5,767 nucleotides of DNA from Lachnoclostridium sp. UBA3320 (GCA_002361175.1 DESG01000145.1:1-5767); one strand, 5' to 3'; shown: positions 1 to 5,743, counted from the first letter of the stretch. Program-made: numbers and translations. The notes: a model not told the origin generated them from the sequence alone.

Positions 1-4
1 GCTC

Positions 5-26
5 AAAAGTTGTAAAGTGGTGTTAT
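5..26 (+). repeat. Left copy of a window-bounding inverted repeat
   Basis: This 22-bp sequence matches the reverse complement of 5744-5765 at 21 of 22 positions, with 17 consecutive identical bases at 10-26 and 5744-5760; the single mismatch is at position 9. It lies 10 bp beyond the stop codon of the DUF3368-like gene. A near-perfect match located at both extremes of the window is what the ends of a multi-copy insertion sequence would give. The length is right for an IS terminal repeat, but no transposase is inside the window and the family cannot be assigned. Confidence 0.6.
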
Positions 27-35
27 TTATTAATA

Positions 36-527
36 TTATTTCAATTTATCCATCAATATCTGGTAATACTTCTTTCCTATATGTCTGCCAGACCGCTGCA
101 AACCATCAATGCATATACGAGCTTCTTCAGAAGTAATAAGTTTATCCTCATAGGCACTGATTAAAAGTCCGATTGTCCCCATTACTGTTATACCCATCTG
201 TGTAGAAATTGTTCTTCCTTTTGCCTCGTCCATAAGTAAAATATCAGCTTTTAATTCATCTGTAAGCACAACCGCTTCACTTTCCCCTTGGTCAAGTCCT
301 GTTGCCATCCTTAAAATCCTGACTGCTTCTGGATTTGATACAGAGACAGTTTTTATATAGGACGCATGGATTACCAGCTCTGCCTCATCTGAAAACCGTT
401 TATTAGTTGTAAGTTCATTATATACAGCATTTGGAATTAAAACTTCACCAAATAATTTTTCTAACAAGTTAAGCCTGTTAATCTTTAAAAGAGAAATTAT
501 TGGTGTAGTATCAGATATAATTATCAT
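36..527 (-). CDS. DUF3368 / PIN-like toxin of a type II toxin-antitoxin pair
   Basis: The 163-residue protein is probably the toxin, a PIN-fold ribonuclease-like protein of the DUF3368 group, which is typically paired with UPF0175 antitoxins. The N-terminus has the PIN-type start IIISDTTPIISLL with acidic D6. It is followed by the IPNAVYNEL segment with E38, the LDQGESEA segment (D79, E82, E84) and the DILLMDE segment (D95, D100, E101). These acids are spaced as expected for a metal-binding PIN active site, and the GTIGLL segment at about 117-122 is also typical. The start codon overlaps the antitoxin stop as ATGA, and an AGAGGA ribosome binding site at 534-539 lies 6 nt upstream inside the antitoxin gene, so the two are probably translationally coupled. 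RNase activity is inferred from the family; many DUF3368 proteins have no tested target. No obvious terminator separates the stop codon from the left inverted repeat. Confidence 0.85.
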   Translation of the reverse strand: MIIISDTTPIISLLKINRLNLLEKLFGEVLIPNAVYNELTTNKRFSDEAELVIHASYIKTVSVSNPEAVRILRMATGLDQGESEAVVLTDELKADILLMDEAKGRTISTQMGITVMGTIGLLISAYEDKLITSEEARICIDGLQRSGRHIGKKYYQILMDKLK

Positions 528-811
528 ACCATGTCCTCTTTTGCTTTCAGTTTCCTATATGCTTTCAGTTCCATATCAAGGTCATCCATTATTAAATCCA
601 GATAGGAAAAACCTAACTTGTCATAGATATCTATTAGTTCATTTTTGTGTATTCCCAGTATTTCAGCCGCACGCCCATGTGATATTACCTGTCTTAAGAT
701 ATAAGGATATAATAACAGGGCATTTCTTTCTAGTTCAGTAACCTGACTGGACGGTTCTAGGTAAACTGCCATTTCCATAGGGACTTTAATATTAACATCT
801 ACTAATGCCAT
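524..811 (-). CDS. UPF0175-family antitoxin
   Basis: The 95-residue protein precedes the PIN-like gene and overlaps it by 4 nt, the usual antitoxin-first order. The N-terminal part (VDVNIKVPMEMAVYL) has the beta-strand start common in UPF0175 proteins. The middle segment at about residues 44-66, with SHGRAAEILGIHKNEL, is the family's helix-turn-helix-like region. The tail is charged (about residues 76-95, rich in D, E and K). By family knowledge it would bind and neutralise the PIN protein and may repress its own promoter. The start is supported by AGGAGG at 818-823, 6 nt upstream of the ATG. The region further upstream is very AT-rich, but I could not pick out a convincing -35/-10 pair. Family assignment is by motif recognition only. 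Confidence 0.85.
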   Translation of the reverse strand: MALVDVNIKVPMEMAVYLEPSSQVTELERNALLLYPYILRQVISHGRAAEILGIHKNELIDIYDKLGFSYLDLIMDDLDMELKAYRKLKAKEDMV

Positions 812-905
812 AAAAAACCTCCTTCTATATGAACAGTAAATAAATTAATTGATAAACTTATTTTTAACTATAAATGAGCAAATTTAAAATAATGACCAAA
901 TCATA

Positions 906-1053
906 GTTACTATTCATGGGGGTGGGAATGCCCATAAATTCAGCATTCTGTGAGCCCGAAATATAGAAATTAGGGGATATTTTTGTGATTCAAGACCCTA
1001 AATATCGCCCGAAACCATTGCTATCAGCGGTTCCCATACCCGTGAAAAGTAAC
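906..1053. mobile_element. MITE-like 148-bp element with imperfect terminal inverted repeats
   Basis: The left end at 906-929 (GTTACTATTCATGGG...) and the reverse complement of 1030-1053 (GTTACTTTTCACGGG...) match at about 19-20 of 24 positions. The interior has more symmetry: GAATGC/GCATTC (926-931, 943-948), TTAGGG/CCCTAA (970-975, 996-1001), GATATTT/AAATATC (976-982, 1000-1006), a direct repeat GCCCGAAA (954-961, 1007-1014), and a hairpin GAAACC/GGTTCC with inner GCT/AGC (1011-1034). No ORF of note is present. Size, terminal repeats and lack of coding capacity fit a miniature inverted-repeat transposable element; a structured RNA or a recombinase-binding site is possible. I see no clear target-site duplication. 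It fills most of the gap between the two toxin-antitoxin loci. Confidence 0.5.
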
Positions 1054-1092
1054 CAATTATTATCTGCTTAAAATTAATTTGCTAAAAACTTC

Positions 1093-1121
1093 TTGCACTC
1101 TGCCCTTAAATATGCTATATT
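1093..1121 (+). promoter_or_regulatory. Sigma-A-type promoter of the antisense RNA
   Basis: The plus strand carries TTGCAC at 1093-1098, a 17-bp spacer and TATATT at 1116-1121, with a TG extension at 1113-1114. Predicted transcription start is about 1128. No plus-strand protein gene follows; instead two hairpins and a T-rich tract follow, so the promoter most likely drives the small antisense RNA. Confidence 0.75.
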
Positions 1122-1130
1122 AAACATAAG

Positions 1131-1165
1131 AAAAGGAGCAACCGCCCACAAAGTGGTTAGCCTCC
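1131..1165 (-). terminator. Intrinsic terminator of the toxin mRNA
   Basis: Read on the minus strand, a stem formed by 1153-1165 and 1135-1149 closes around a 3-nt loop (CCAC-TTT-GTGG core, outer GGAG/CTCC, internal bulges). It is followed immediately by TTTTCTTAT. It ends the toxin transcript almost exactly where the antisense RNA starts. In the plus strand the same bases form the 5' hairpin of the antisense RNA. Confidence 0.65.
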
Positions 1166-1174
1166 CAAGGTGTC

Positions 1175-1220
1175 AATAAGCCTACCCGACTGCCAAGTAC
1201 AAGGTAGGCTTATTTATTTT
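1175..1220 (+). terminator. Intrinsic terminator of the antisense RNA
   Basis: A perfect 12-bp inverted repeat, AATAAGCCTACC at 1175-1186 and GGTAGGCTTATT at 1203-1214, has a 16-nt loop and is followed on the plus strand by TATTTT. On the minus strand no T tract follows, so it terminates only plus-strand transcription. The right arm overlaps the toxin stop codon. Confidence 0.8.
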
Positions 1221-1309
1221 CGCTTGTTGTTCCTATCTATGTAGGCAAGCAGTGCAATCAAGAAGTTACCGCCTAAAAATAACAGGCTTAAAATCTGGTA
1301 TGTATCCAT
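1214..1309 (-). CDS. Hol-Tox-like small membrane peptide, type I toxin
   Basis: This 31-codon gene encodes a peptide beginning MDTYQILSLL and ending AYIDRNNKRK. A short polar start is followed by one hydrophobic membrane segment at about residues 5-24 and a basic tail, the pattern of the putative holin-like toxin family (Hol-Tox) and of BsrE/TxpA-type peptides. By family knowledge such peptides insert in the cytoplasmic membrane and are toxic when overproduced. A very strong GGGGAGG ribosome binding site (1318-1324) lies 8 nt upstream of the ATG. The promoter at 1381-1409, the terminator at 1131-1165 and the convergent antisense RNA complete a type I toxin-antitoxin locus. It is too short for most gene callers and is likely to be unannotated. 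I am confident of the gene; toxicity is inferred from family and layout. Confidence 0.87.
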   Translation of the reverse strand: MDTYQILSLLFLGGNFLIALLAYIDRNNKRK

Positions 1310-1316
1310 CTGCACC

Positions 1317-1346
1317 ACCTCCCCTCTTTTTCAAGTGTAGGGAGGC
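1317..1346 (-). promoter_or_regulatory. Leader hairpin that masks the toxin ribosome binding site
   Basis: In the toxin mRNA leader, GCCTCCCT (1339-1346) can pair with GGGGAGGT (1317-1324) over 8 positions, six Watson-Crick and two G-T, around a 14-nt A-rich loop. The second arm is the ribosome binding site itself, so translation would be blocked while the stem holds. The leader copy AGCCTCCC (1340-1347) can alternatively form eight Watson-Crick pairs with GGGAGGCT in the 3' untranslated region (1159-1166). Confidence 0.55.
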
Positions 1347-1380
1347 TTTCCACCTTGTAACACGATTACTCCATATCGAC

Positions 1381-1409
1381 AATATAACACATTTTCTACT
1401 ATTGGGCAA
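1381..1409 (-). promoter_or_regulatory. Sigma-A-type promoter of the toxin mRNA
   Basis: The minus strand carries TTGCCC (1404-1409), a 17-bp spacer and TATATT (1381-1386), with a TG one base before the -10. Predicted start is near 1374, giving a leader of about 65 nt. Both the spacing and the -10 hexamer are the same as in the opposing antisense RNA promoter. Confidence 0.75.
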
Positions 1410-1522
1410 TATCTTTTTTTTCTTAACTTTTCCTCTGTTTTAAACTGGATCCTTACATGTGGTAATACTTTAGAAATGCTATAAAATGGCATAAATTTTT
1501 CACAAGCCCTACAGTATGCTTT

Positions 1523-1541
1523 AAATCAAGAGAAGCCTTGA
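1523..1541 (-). terminator. Weak candidate terminator after mcp1
   Basis: A 5-bp stem TCAAG/CTTGA (1537-1541 with 1526-1530), 6-nt loop, is followed on the minus strand by only three T residues a few bases after the mcp1 stop. It is weak, and the rest of 1410-1544 shows no gene and no better hairpin, so where mcp1 transcription ends is not clear. Confidence 0.25.
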
Positions 1542-1544
1542 CTG

Positions 1545-3614
1545 TTACAGCTTAAACTTTGTCATCTCTTGTTTCATTTCTTCTGAAACTTTTGACAAAT
1601 TATCAATGCATTCTGCCACTTTACCAATTCCTTGTAACTGTTGTGTTAAAGATTCTGCTACTTTTTCAGTTAACCCTGCCGTATGCGCAGAGATATCCCT
1701 GATTCTTTCCACTGCACCTACTACAGAGCTGTCACATTCATGCATTTCCACAATAAGATTTTCCATATCATTGACAGATTCTCTTGTTTTTTCTGCCAGT
1801 ATACGAAAGGTGGCAAAGGTTTCTTGTACTTTATGAAGTGCTTGTGTCTGTACATCTGAACTGGCACGGATAGCTTCTATATTTGCTACTGTATCTAAAA
1901 TGTCACTGCACAATTCAGCGATAATTATTTCTATATCAGCAGTTGCAACGGATGAATCCGCAGCAAGTTTTCCAATAGATTCTGCTACCACTGAAAAGCC
2001 TCTTCCATGCTCGCCTGCGTGTGCAGCTTCAATAGATGCATTCATGGCAAGCAGCTCTGTCTCGGTAGATATCTCATTAATTGTGTTCAAAATTCCTGAA
2101 ATTTTTTGTGACTGCCCTTCTAGTGCTGTAATCTTGGTATATGCTTCTTCCATTTTCTTTGAAGTTGCTTCATTTTGTTTTTCAAGTTCTGTAACACTCT
2201 GCATTCCGTTTTCTCCGGAAGTAATAGTATTCTGCGCATCCATAAAAAGCACTCTGCTTTTTTCTCGCAACTGTTCAAACTTATTCCCCAGTGCTTCCTC
2301 CTGTATAACAACTTGTTTTACATCTAAGTCCTGTGCCGCTGAACCATTTAATATTTCTTTAACTGCCAGACTTACTTCCTCTGTATCTGTTTCAATCTGC
2401 TTTAAATTATCAGAGCTTTCAACAACCTCTTCGGTAATTATGGCATTTTTGGTTAGAATGGCAGATATTTTTTGGGTCATCTTATTAAAGCTTCTTGACA
2501 TAATGCCAATCTCATTTTTGCTGCTCTCATCTGCTTGAACTCTAAAATCACCTTCAGCAGCATTCTTAATTAACTCTGTAATAGATACAACAGGGTTTGT
2601 CAGTTTGCGTGCCAAGAGCGCAATTACCAAAATTGCTATAACAATGATAAATAATGCCATTCCTGCTGCAACTGCAATCATACGGTACACAGGTGCCATT
2701 GCAGCTCTTTCTTTGTGAAGCGTTATAACTGACCATGAGTCTGACTCACCTTTCAGTGGTATTGATGCATAGCTTACAATATAAGATTCTCCGTCATTTT
2801 TTATTTTACAAGTTTTGGAATTTCCAGCCATAACATCCAAAATAATTTTTTGATAATCTTCTGAAAGCGTTATACTTTGTTCCTCAGTTTGGATATTGCC
2901 TTCTGCATCAACAATTGGCTGTCCTGTTTTATCTTTACTGGACACTGTTTTTGTCATTTGCTTATAATTATAAAGCTCCTCAATCTGGGTGTTGTCTGGA
3001 TGGGCAACTACAACCCCTTCTCCATCAATAACAAAGGAATATTCTTCATTCTCCACATCCGAAAATTCTTCTATCAAGCTTTGCAAATAATCTAGTTTTA
3101 AATCCACTGCAAAAATTCCGGTAATGGCATTTTCCTTATACATCGGAAAAAATATTGAAGCACAAGGCATTCCAGTATTTACAGAATAATATGACTTAGA
3201 GATAAATGATTTTTGTTCTTCCATCGTCTGTATAAACCACCATCTTGTGGAACGGTCTGCAAGCTCACCTGAAGAACGTCCTGTCTGCATACCATCTTTA
3301 TCCTGAATGTAAAGTAATTCTAAATAAGGGTTGCGCTTTACACAATCCTCTAAAATTGGTGTTTGAACATCGGTTTCCATTGTCAGAATACTGGGATTTA
3401 CAGATAATTCCTCTGTAATTCCATATGCACCATCTAAAAAAGTAGCAATCTCACCAGATACAAGCTGTGATTTATCTTGGATTCTGCCATAGATTTCATT
3501 TTCATAAGATTTAACAAAAATAGATACAATAATCCCCATTAAACATAACGTCAATACACATACAATTGCTATCATCGGAAAAAGCAGTTGTTTGAAAATA
3601 CTTGTTTTTTTCAT
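1545..3614 (-). CDS. Methyl-accepting chemotaxis protein with double-Cache sensor (mcp1)
   Basis: A transmembrane chemoreceptor that should modulate CheA through CheW. Counting from an upstream in-frame ATG at 3620, membrane helix 1 is about residues 11-36, an extracellular dCache-type domain about 40-305, membrane helix 2 about 313-337, a HAMP domain about 338-390 and the long cytoplasmic signalling hairpin about 395-691. GAGGA at 3621-3625 abuts the ATG at 3620 but lies 6 nt before the ATG at 3614, so 3614 (689 residues, MKKTSIFKQ) is the better start. The sensor keeps R126, W128, F129, Y144 and D173, resembling part of the amino-acid-binding dCache motif, but has A121 and S146 where the motif expects Y and D. 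The tip reads ETELLAMNASIEAAHAGEHG, unlike the usual QTNLLALNAAIEAARAGE. The arm after the tip E537 is 154 residues. No CheR-binding pentapeptide is seen at the C-terminus. The ligand is unknown. Confidence 0.95.
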   Translation of the reverse strand: MKKTSIFKQLLFPMIAIVCVLTLCLMGIIVSIFVKSYENEIYGRIQDKSQLVSGEIATFLDGAYGITEELSVNPSILTMETDVQTPILEDCVKRNPYLELLYIQDKDGMQTGRSSGELADRSTRWWFIQTMEEQKSFISKSYYSVNTGMPCASIFFPMYKENAITGIFAVDLKLDYLQSLIEEFSDVENEEYSFVIDGEGVVVAHPDNTQIEELYNYKQMTKTVSSKDKTGQPIVDAEGNIQTEEQSITLSEDYQKIILDVMAGNSKTCKIKNDGESYIVSYASIPLKGESDSWSVITLHKERAAMAPVYRMIAVAAGMALFIIVIAILVIALLARKLTNPVVSITELIKNAAEGDFRVQADESSKNEIGIMSRSFNKMTQKISAILTKNAIITEEVVESSDNLKQIETDTEEVSLAVKEILNGSAAQDLDVKQVVIQEEALGNKFEQLREKSRVLFMDAQNTITSGENGMQSVTELEKQNEATSKKMEEAYTKITALEGQSQKISGILNTINEISTETELLAMNASIEAAHAGEHGRGFSVVAESIGKLAADSSVATADIEIIIAELCSDILDTVANIEAIRASSDVQTQALHKVQETFATFRILAEKTRESVNDMENLIVEMHECDSSVVGAVERIRDISAHTAGLTEKVAESLTQQLQGIGKVAECIDNLSKVSEEMKQEMTKFKL

Positions 3615-3671
3615 ATGCATTCCTCAAAAAGTTAATTAAATTGTGTCTAACAAATTTAGTCGATATGTGGT

Positions 3672-3700
3672 ATTTTATCATAATTTTTGTTAAAAAGCAA
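3672..3700 (-). promoter_or_regulatory. Promoter of mcp1 in the mcp2-mcp1 gap
   Basis: The minus strand shows TTGCTT (3695-3700), a 17-bp spacer and TAAAAT (3672-3677), with a TG one base upstream of the -10. The -35 begins directly after the mcp2 stop codon, and the predicted start is near 3665, about 50 nt ahead of the mcp1 start. No terminator hairpin follows mcp2, so mcp1 probably gets both read-through and its own transcription. It looks like a housekeeping rather than a flagellar sigma promoter. Confidence 0.6.
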
Positions 3701-5410
3701 TTACATAGTAAAAACTTGAATTTTCTTTTTCATATCTTGCGAAAGTCCATTTAATGCTTTTGTCTTTTCTGAGATATTTGCGATATTTGTATAAACTGTT
3801 TCAATTTCTGCCATAATTTCTTCTACGCTGGCTGAATTTTCTTCTGAAATTGCAGATGAATTTTGAACTATAGCTACTGTATCTGTGCGTACATTTTCCA
3901 GTATTTCAAATTTCTGTTTAATGGTTTCCATTCCATTTACAGTATTGCGGACACCAGTTTGTGCATCCTGAAAACTTTTATTTGTTTTTTCAAAGTTCTC
4001 TGTTTGTTTTTGCAATATGTTCTGCGTTTCTTCAACACGTTCTAAAGTATGGGAAGAGTGCATATTCAAAGTTGACACTATTTCTTTAATTTCTGTTGCA
4101 GCTTTATTAGACTGTTCAGAAAGCTGTTGAATTTCTGTTGCCACTACAGCAAATCCTTTTCCATGTTCACCTGCTCTTGCTGCTTCTATGCTGGCATTGA
4201 GAGAGAGTAGGTTTGTCTGAGAGGCAATATTGGTGATTAATTCTGTAGCAGTACTAATTTTTGCAACAGAATCATTAGTTAGTCTGGTTTGTTCCTCAAG
4301 GAAATACATAGATTCATGTACATTTGTCATAACATTATTCATTTCCCCAAGTTGCTGCATGGCATGTTCTGTCACTTCATTCATATTGTTGGAAATATCT
4401 CTTAATTTTGTAATTTCATTGCCATTTTCTTCTATAAGCTCTCCCATTTCTGTTACATTAGCATTCGCCTGCATAGCATCTTCAGATTGTTTGCTGCTGC
4501 TGTCTGCAATTTCCTGTACAGAATGATTAATGTCTTTCATAACATTGCAAACATCTTCGGTAATATGTTTAAGTGAATCAGAATCTCCATATACATCATC
4601 ACTCTGAGAACGTATATCTATAATAATTGACTTTAGCTTATCTTGAAGGCTGTCAATACTTTTGCCAAGTTCTCCAATTTCGTCATTGCGTTTAAGAATT
4701 TGGTCTTCTATATGTATATTTAAATTTCCTTCTGAGATATCACTTAGATATCCCATACTCTTTCCGAGGGAAATAGTTATTTTATTTACTATAATGTACA
4801 CTGTTATTGTAGCAAAAACCATTCCAACAAAAATAAGAATTAAAAGCTGCAGTCTTACTTTGGTTATAATATTAGAAACGGTATACTGTGGTGTTCCAAG
4901 AAATATCATTCCAACAACTTCATCTGTTCCCTCTTGATAAAAAGGTGCATAGTAGACAACATATTCTGTTCCAAGAATATCAACATGGCGATTCTGATAT
5001 GACTGTCCTTCTTTAAGAACACGCTGTATAACTTCATCAGACGCTTTAGTACCAACTTGTCTATTGCCATTTTCATCTACTATAGATGTAAGTATTCTGG
5101 TATCGTTCCAGAAAATAGTTACGTCTAACCCTGTATTTTTCTTTATATGGTCAACTATATCATACGCTTGGGAAATATTTAAGTCTGTGCCTTTCCACAA
5201 TTCTCCATCAGAACTTATAGTATATGGACCTTCATAACCAACTTCAAAAATATCTTTTACTGCTAAAGTAGTAGCCTGCATACCAACATATGCTTCATCA
5301 TAGATACCGTTTGCAATGCGGTCTGCAGCAACCAAAAACATGCTTATTCCAAGCATTACCAGTGGAACTAGTGAAAGTGCAAGAATTTTTCCTTTTAATT
5401 TTAGTTTCAT
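3701..5410 (-). CDS. Methyl-accepting chemotaxis protein with single-Cache-like sensor (mcp2)
   Basis: A 569-residue transmembrane chemoreceptor. Membrane helix 1 is about residues 8-28, the extracellular domain about 29-185, membrane helix 2 about 187-209, HAMP about 210-263 and the signalling hairpin about 265-569. The sensor is about 155 residues long. It contains TIFWNDTRILTSI (98-110), a GTKAS turn (120-124), GQSYQNRHVDILG (135-147) and a GMIFLGTP end (167-174), which fit a single Cache domain of the sCache_3 type; its ligand cannot be read from sequence. The signalling tip SQTNLLSLNASIEAARAGEH (397-416) is close to consensus. SVQEIADSSSKQSEDA (298-312) and SSAISEENSASVEEI (518-532) look like the two methylation segments. 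The arm after tip E415 is 154 residues, as in mcp1. An AAAGGAA ribosome binding site (5421-5427) lies 10 nt upstream of the ATG. It is the first gene of a likely mcp2-mcp1 unit. Confidence 0.95.
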   Translation of the reverse strand: MKLKLKGKILALSLVPLVMLGISMFLVAADRIANGIYDEAYVGMQATTLAVKDIFEVGYEGPYTISSDGELWKGTDLNISQAYDIVDHIKKNTGLDVTIFWNDTRILTSIVDENGNRQVGTKASDEVIQRVLKEGQSYQNRHVDILGTEYVVYYAPFYQEGTDEVVGMIFLGTPQYTVSNIITKVRLQLLILIFVGMVFATITVYIIVNKITISLGKSMGYLSDISEGNLNIHIEDQILKRNDEIGELGKSIDSLQDKLKSIIIDIRSQSDDVYGDSDSLKHITEDVCNVMKDINHSVQEIADSSSKQSEDAMQANANVTEMGELIEENGNEITKLRDISNNMNEVTEHAMQQLGEMNNVMTNVHESMYFLEEQTRLTNDSVAKISTATELITNIASQTNLLSLNASIEAARAGEHGKGFAVVATEIQQLSEQSNKAATEIKEIVSTLNMHSSHTLERVEETQNILQKQTENFEKTNKSFQDAQTGVRNTVNGMETIKQKFEILENVRTDTVAIVQNSSAISEENSASVEEIMAEIETVYTNIANISEKTKALNGLSQDMKKKIQVFTM

Positions 5411-5447
5411 AAAAATTGTATTCCTTTCTTCATAAGTCTTAATGTTG

Positions 5448-5476
5448 ATTATACATATTTTTATAAAGAATGAAAT
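5448..5476 (-). promoter_or_regulatory. Candidate promoter of mcp2
   Basis: A consensus TATAAT (-10) sits at 5448-5453 on the minus strand. The best -35 at a 17-bp spacing is ATTTCA (5471-5476), only 3 of 6 to consensus, in an A/T-rich tract. Predicted start is near 5441, a leader of about 30 nt. The -10 is convincing; the -35 is not. Confidence 0.45.
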
Positions 5477-5487
5477 TTTTGTTTTTT

Positions 5488-5510
5488 CGCAAAATGGTGT
5501 TAATTTTGCG
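5488..5510. repeat. 8-bp palindrome overlapping the kinase remnant stop codon
   Basis: CGCAAAAT (5488-5495) and ATTTTGCG (5503-5510) form a perfect 8-bp inverted repeat with a 7-nt loop that contains the stop codon of the GHKL remnant. On the minus strand it is followed by A residues rather than T, so it is not a standard intrinsic terminator for that gene. It lies about 35 bp upstream of the mcp2 -10 and could be an mRNA 3'-end stem or an operator. Confidence 0.4.
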
Positions 5511-5743
5511 CATTGAAAAATTTAGTAAACATAGTAAGTGAAAAGATACCTTCTTCACACTGACATTCAATAGTACCCTTGATATTATCACAAAAAGCAG
5601 ATATACTCTTCATACCAAATCCATGATTTTGTCCTTTATGGCTTTTTGGAAGACCAGTGTCATTGTCTATAATAACGGGTTCTTTACATGGATTTTGCAT
5701 ATGAATTAACAAATAGTTTTTATCACAATGGATTTTAATATAT
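5500..5743 (-). pseudogene. C-terminal remnant of a GHKL-family sensor histidine kinase
   Basis: About 80 residues of an ATP-binding (HATPase_c_5-like) domain remain. From 5743 the frame reads YIKIHCDKNYLLIHMQNP, then a GLPKSHKGQNHGFGMKSI stretch that carries the glycine-rich ATP-lid motif, then a typical beta-strand ending (GIFSLTMFTKFF). The N-box, the dimerisation region and all of the N-terminal membrane sensor are missing. Reading upstream, kinase-like codons stop at about 5743, where the right-hand inverted repeat begins, and an in-frame TAA follows inside the repeat. A TTG at 5710-5712 could act as a start but would give only 70 residues, too little for an ATPase. AgrC-like GHKL kinases usually pair with a LytTR response regulator; none is seen here. 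Best read as a gene cut by a mobile element rather than a small protein. Confidence 0.7.

Larger units (their letters stand above)
1128..1220 (+). ncRNA. Antisense RNA antitoxin opposite the Hol-Tox-like toxin mRNA
   Basis: A transcript from the promoter at 1093-1121 would start near 1128 and end at the intrinsic terminator near 1220, giving about 93-95 nt. It runs convergent to the toxin mRNA and is fully complementary to its 3' untranslated region and last two to three codons. It would fold as a 5' hairpin (1135-1165) and a 3' terminator hairpin (1175-1214). This arrangement, with an RNA antitoxin overlapping the 3' end of a small membrane-peptide gene, is established for Firmicute type I systems such as txpA/ratA and bsrG/SR4. 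It also contains AGCCTCCC (1159-1166), identical to the segment of the mRNA leader that can cover the ribosome binding site. Expression is inferred from promoter and terminator; no homologue of the RNA itself is recognised. Confidence 0.7.

Noticed and set aside
830..839. TGAACAGTAA next to the UPF0175 ribosome binding site, similar to the right tip (TGAAAAGTAA) of the 148-bp element
   Set aside because: Only a 10-bp near match in A/T-rich DNA; extending it gives no further similarity, so it is probably chance.
838..863. AAATAA/TTATTT inverted repeat upstream of the UPF0175 gene as an operator
   Set aside because: Six A/T bases in a very A/T-rich tract are expected by chance, and no clear promoter hexamers could be placed around it.
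1252..1443. Plus-strand reading frame of 63 codons
   Set aside because: It lies antisense to the Hol-Tox-like gene and its leader, has no ribosome binding site, and its composition reflects the opposite strand.
1900..2538. Long plus-strand frame of 212 codons inside mcp1
   Set aside because: It is serine-rich shadow coding produced by the opposite frame of a coiled-coil receptor gene; no ribosome binding site or family resemblance.
3637..3666. TAAA followed by GTCGATAT on the plus strand, resembling a flagellar sigma factor promoter
   Set aside because: The spacing is 18 nt rather than about 15, and it points away from mcp1 toward the 3' end of mcp2 with no plus-strand gene.
4230..4526. Plus-strand frame of 98 codons inside mcp2
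   Set aside because: Antisense shadow of the receptor gene with no start signals.
5488..5510. Loop GGTGTTA of the palindrome shared with the window-end repeat
   Set aside because: Seven bases only, and the flanking sequence does not match the 22-bp repeat.
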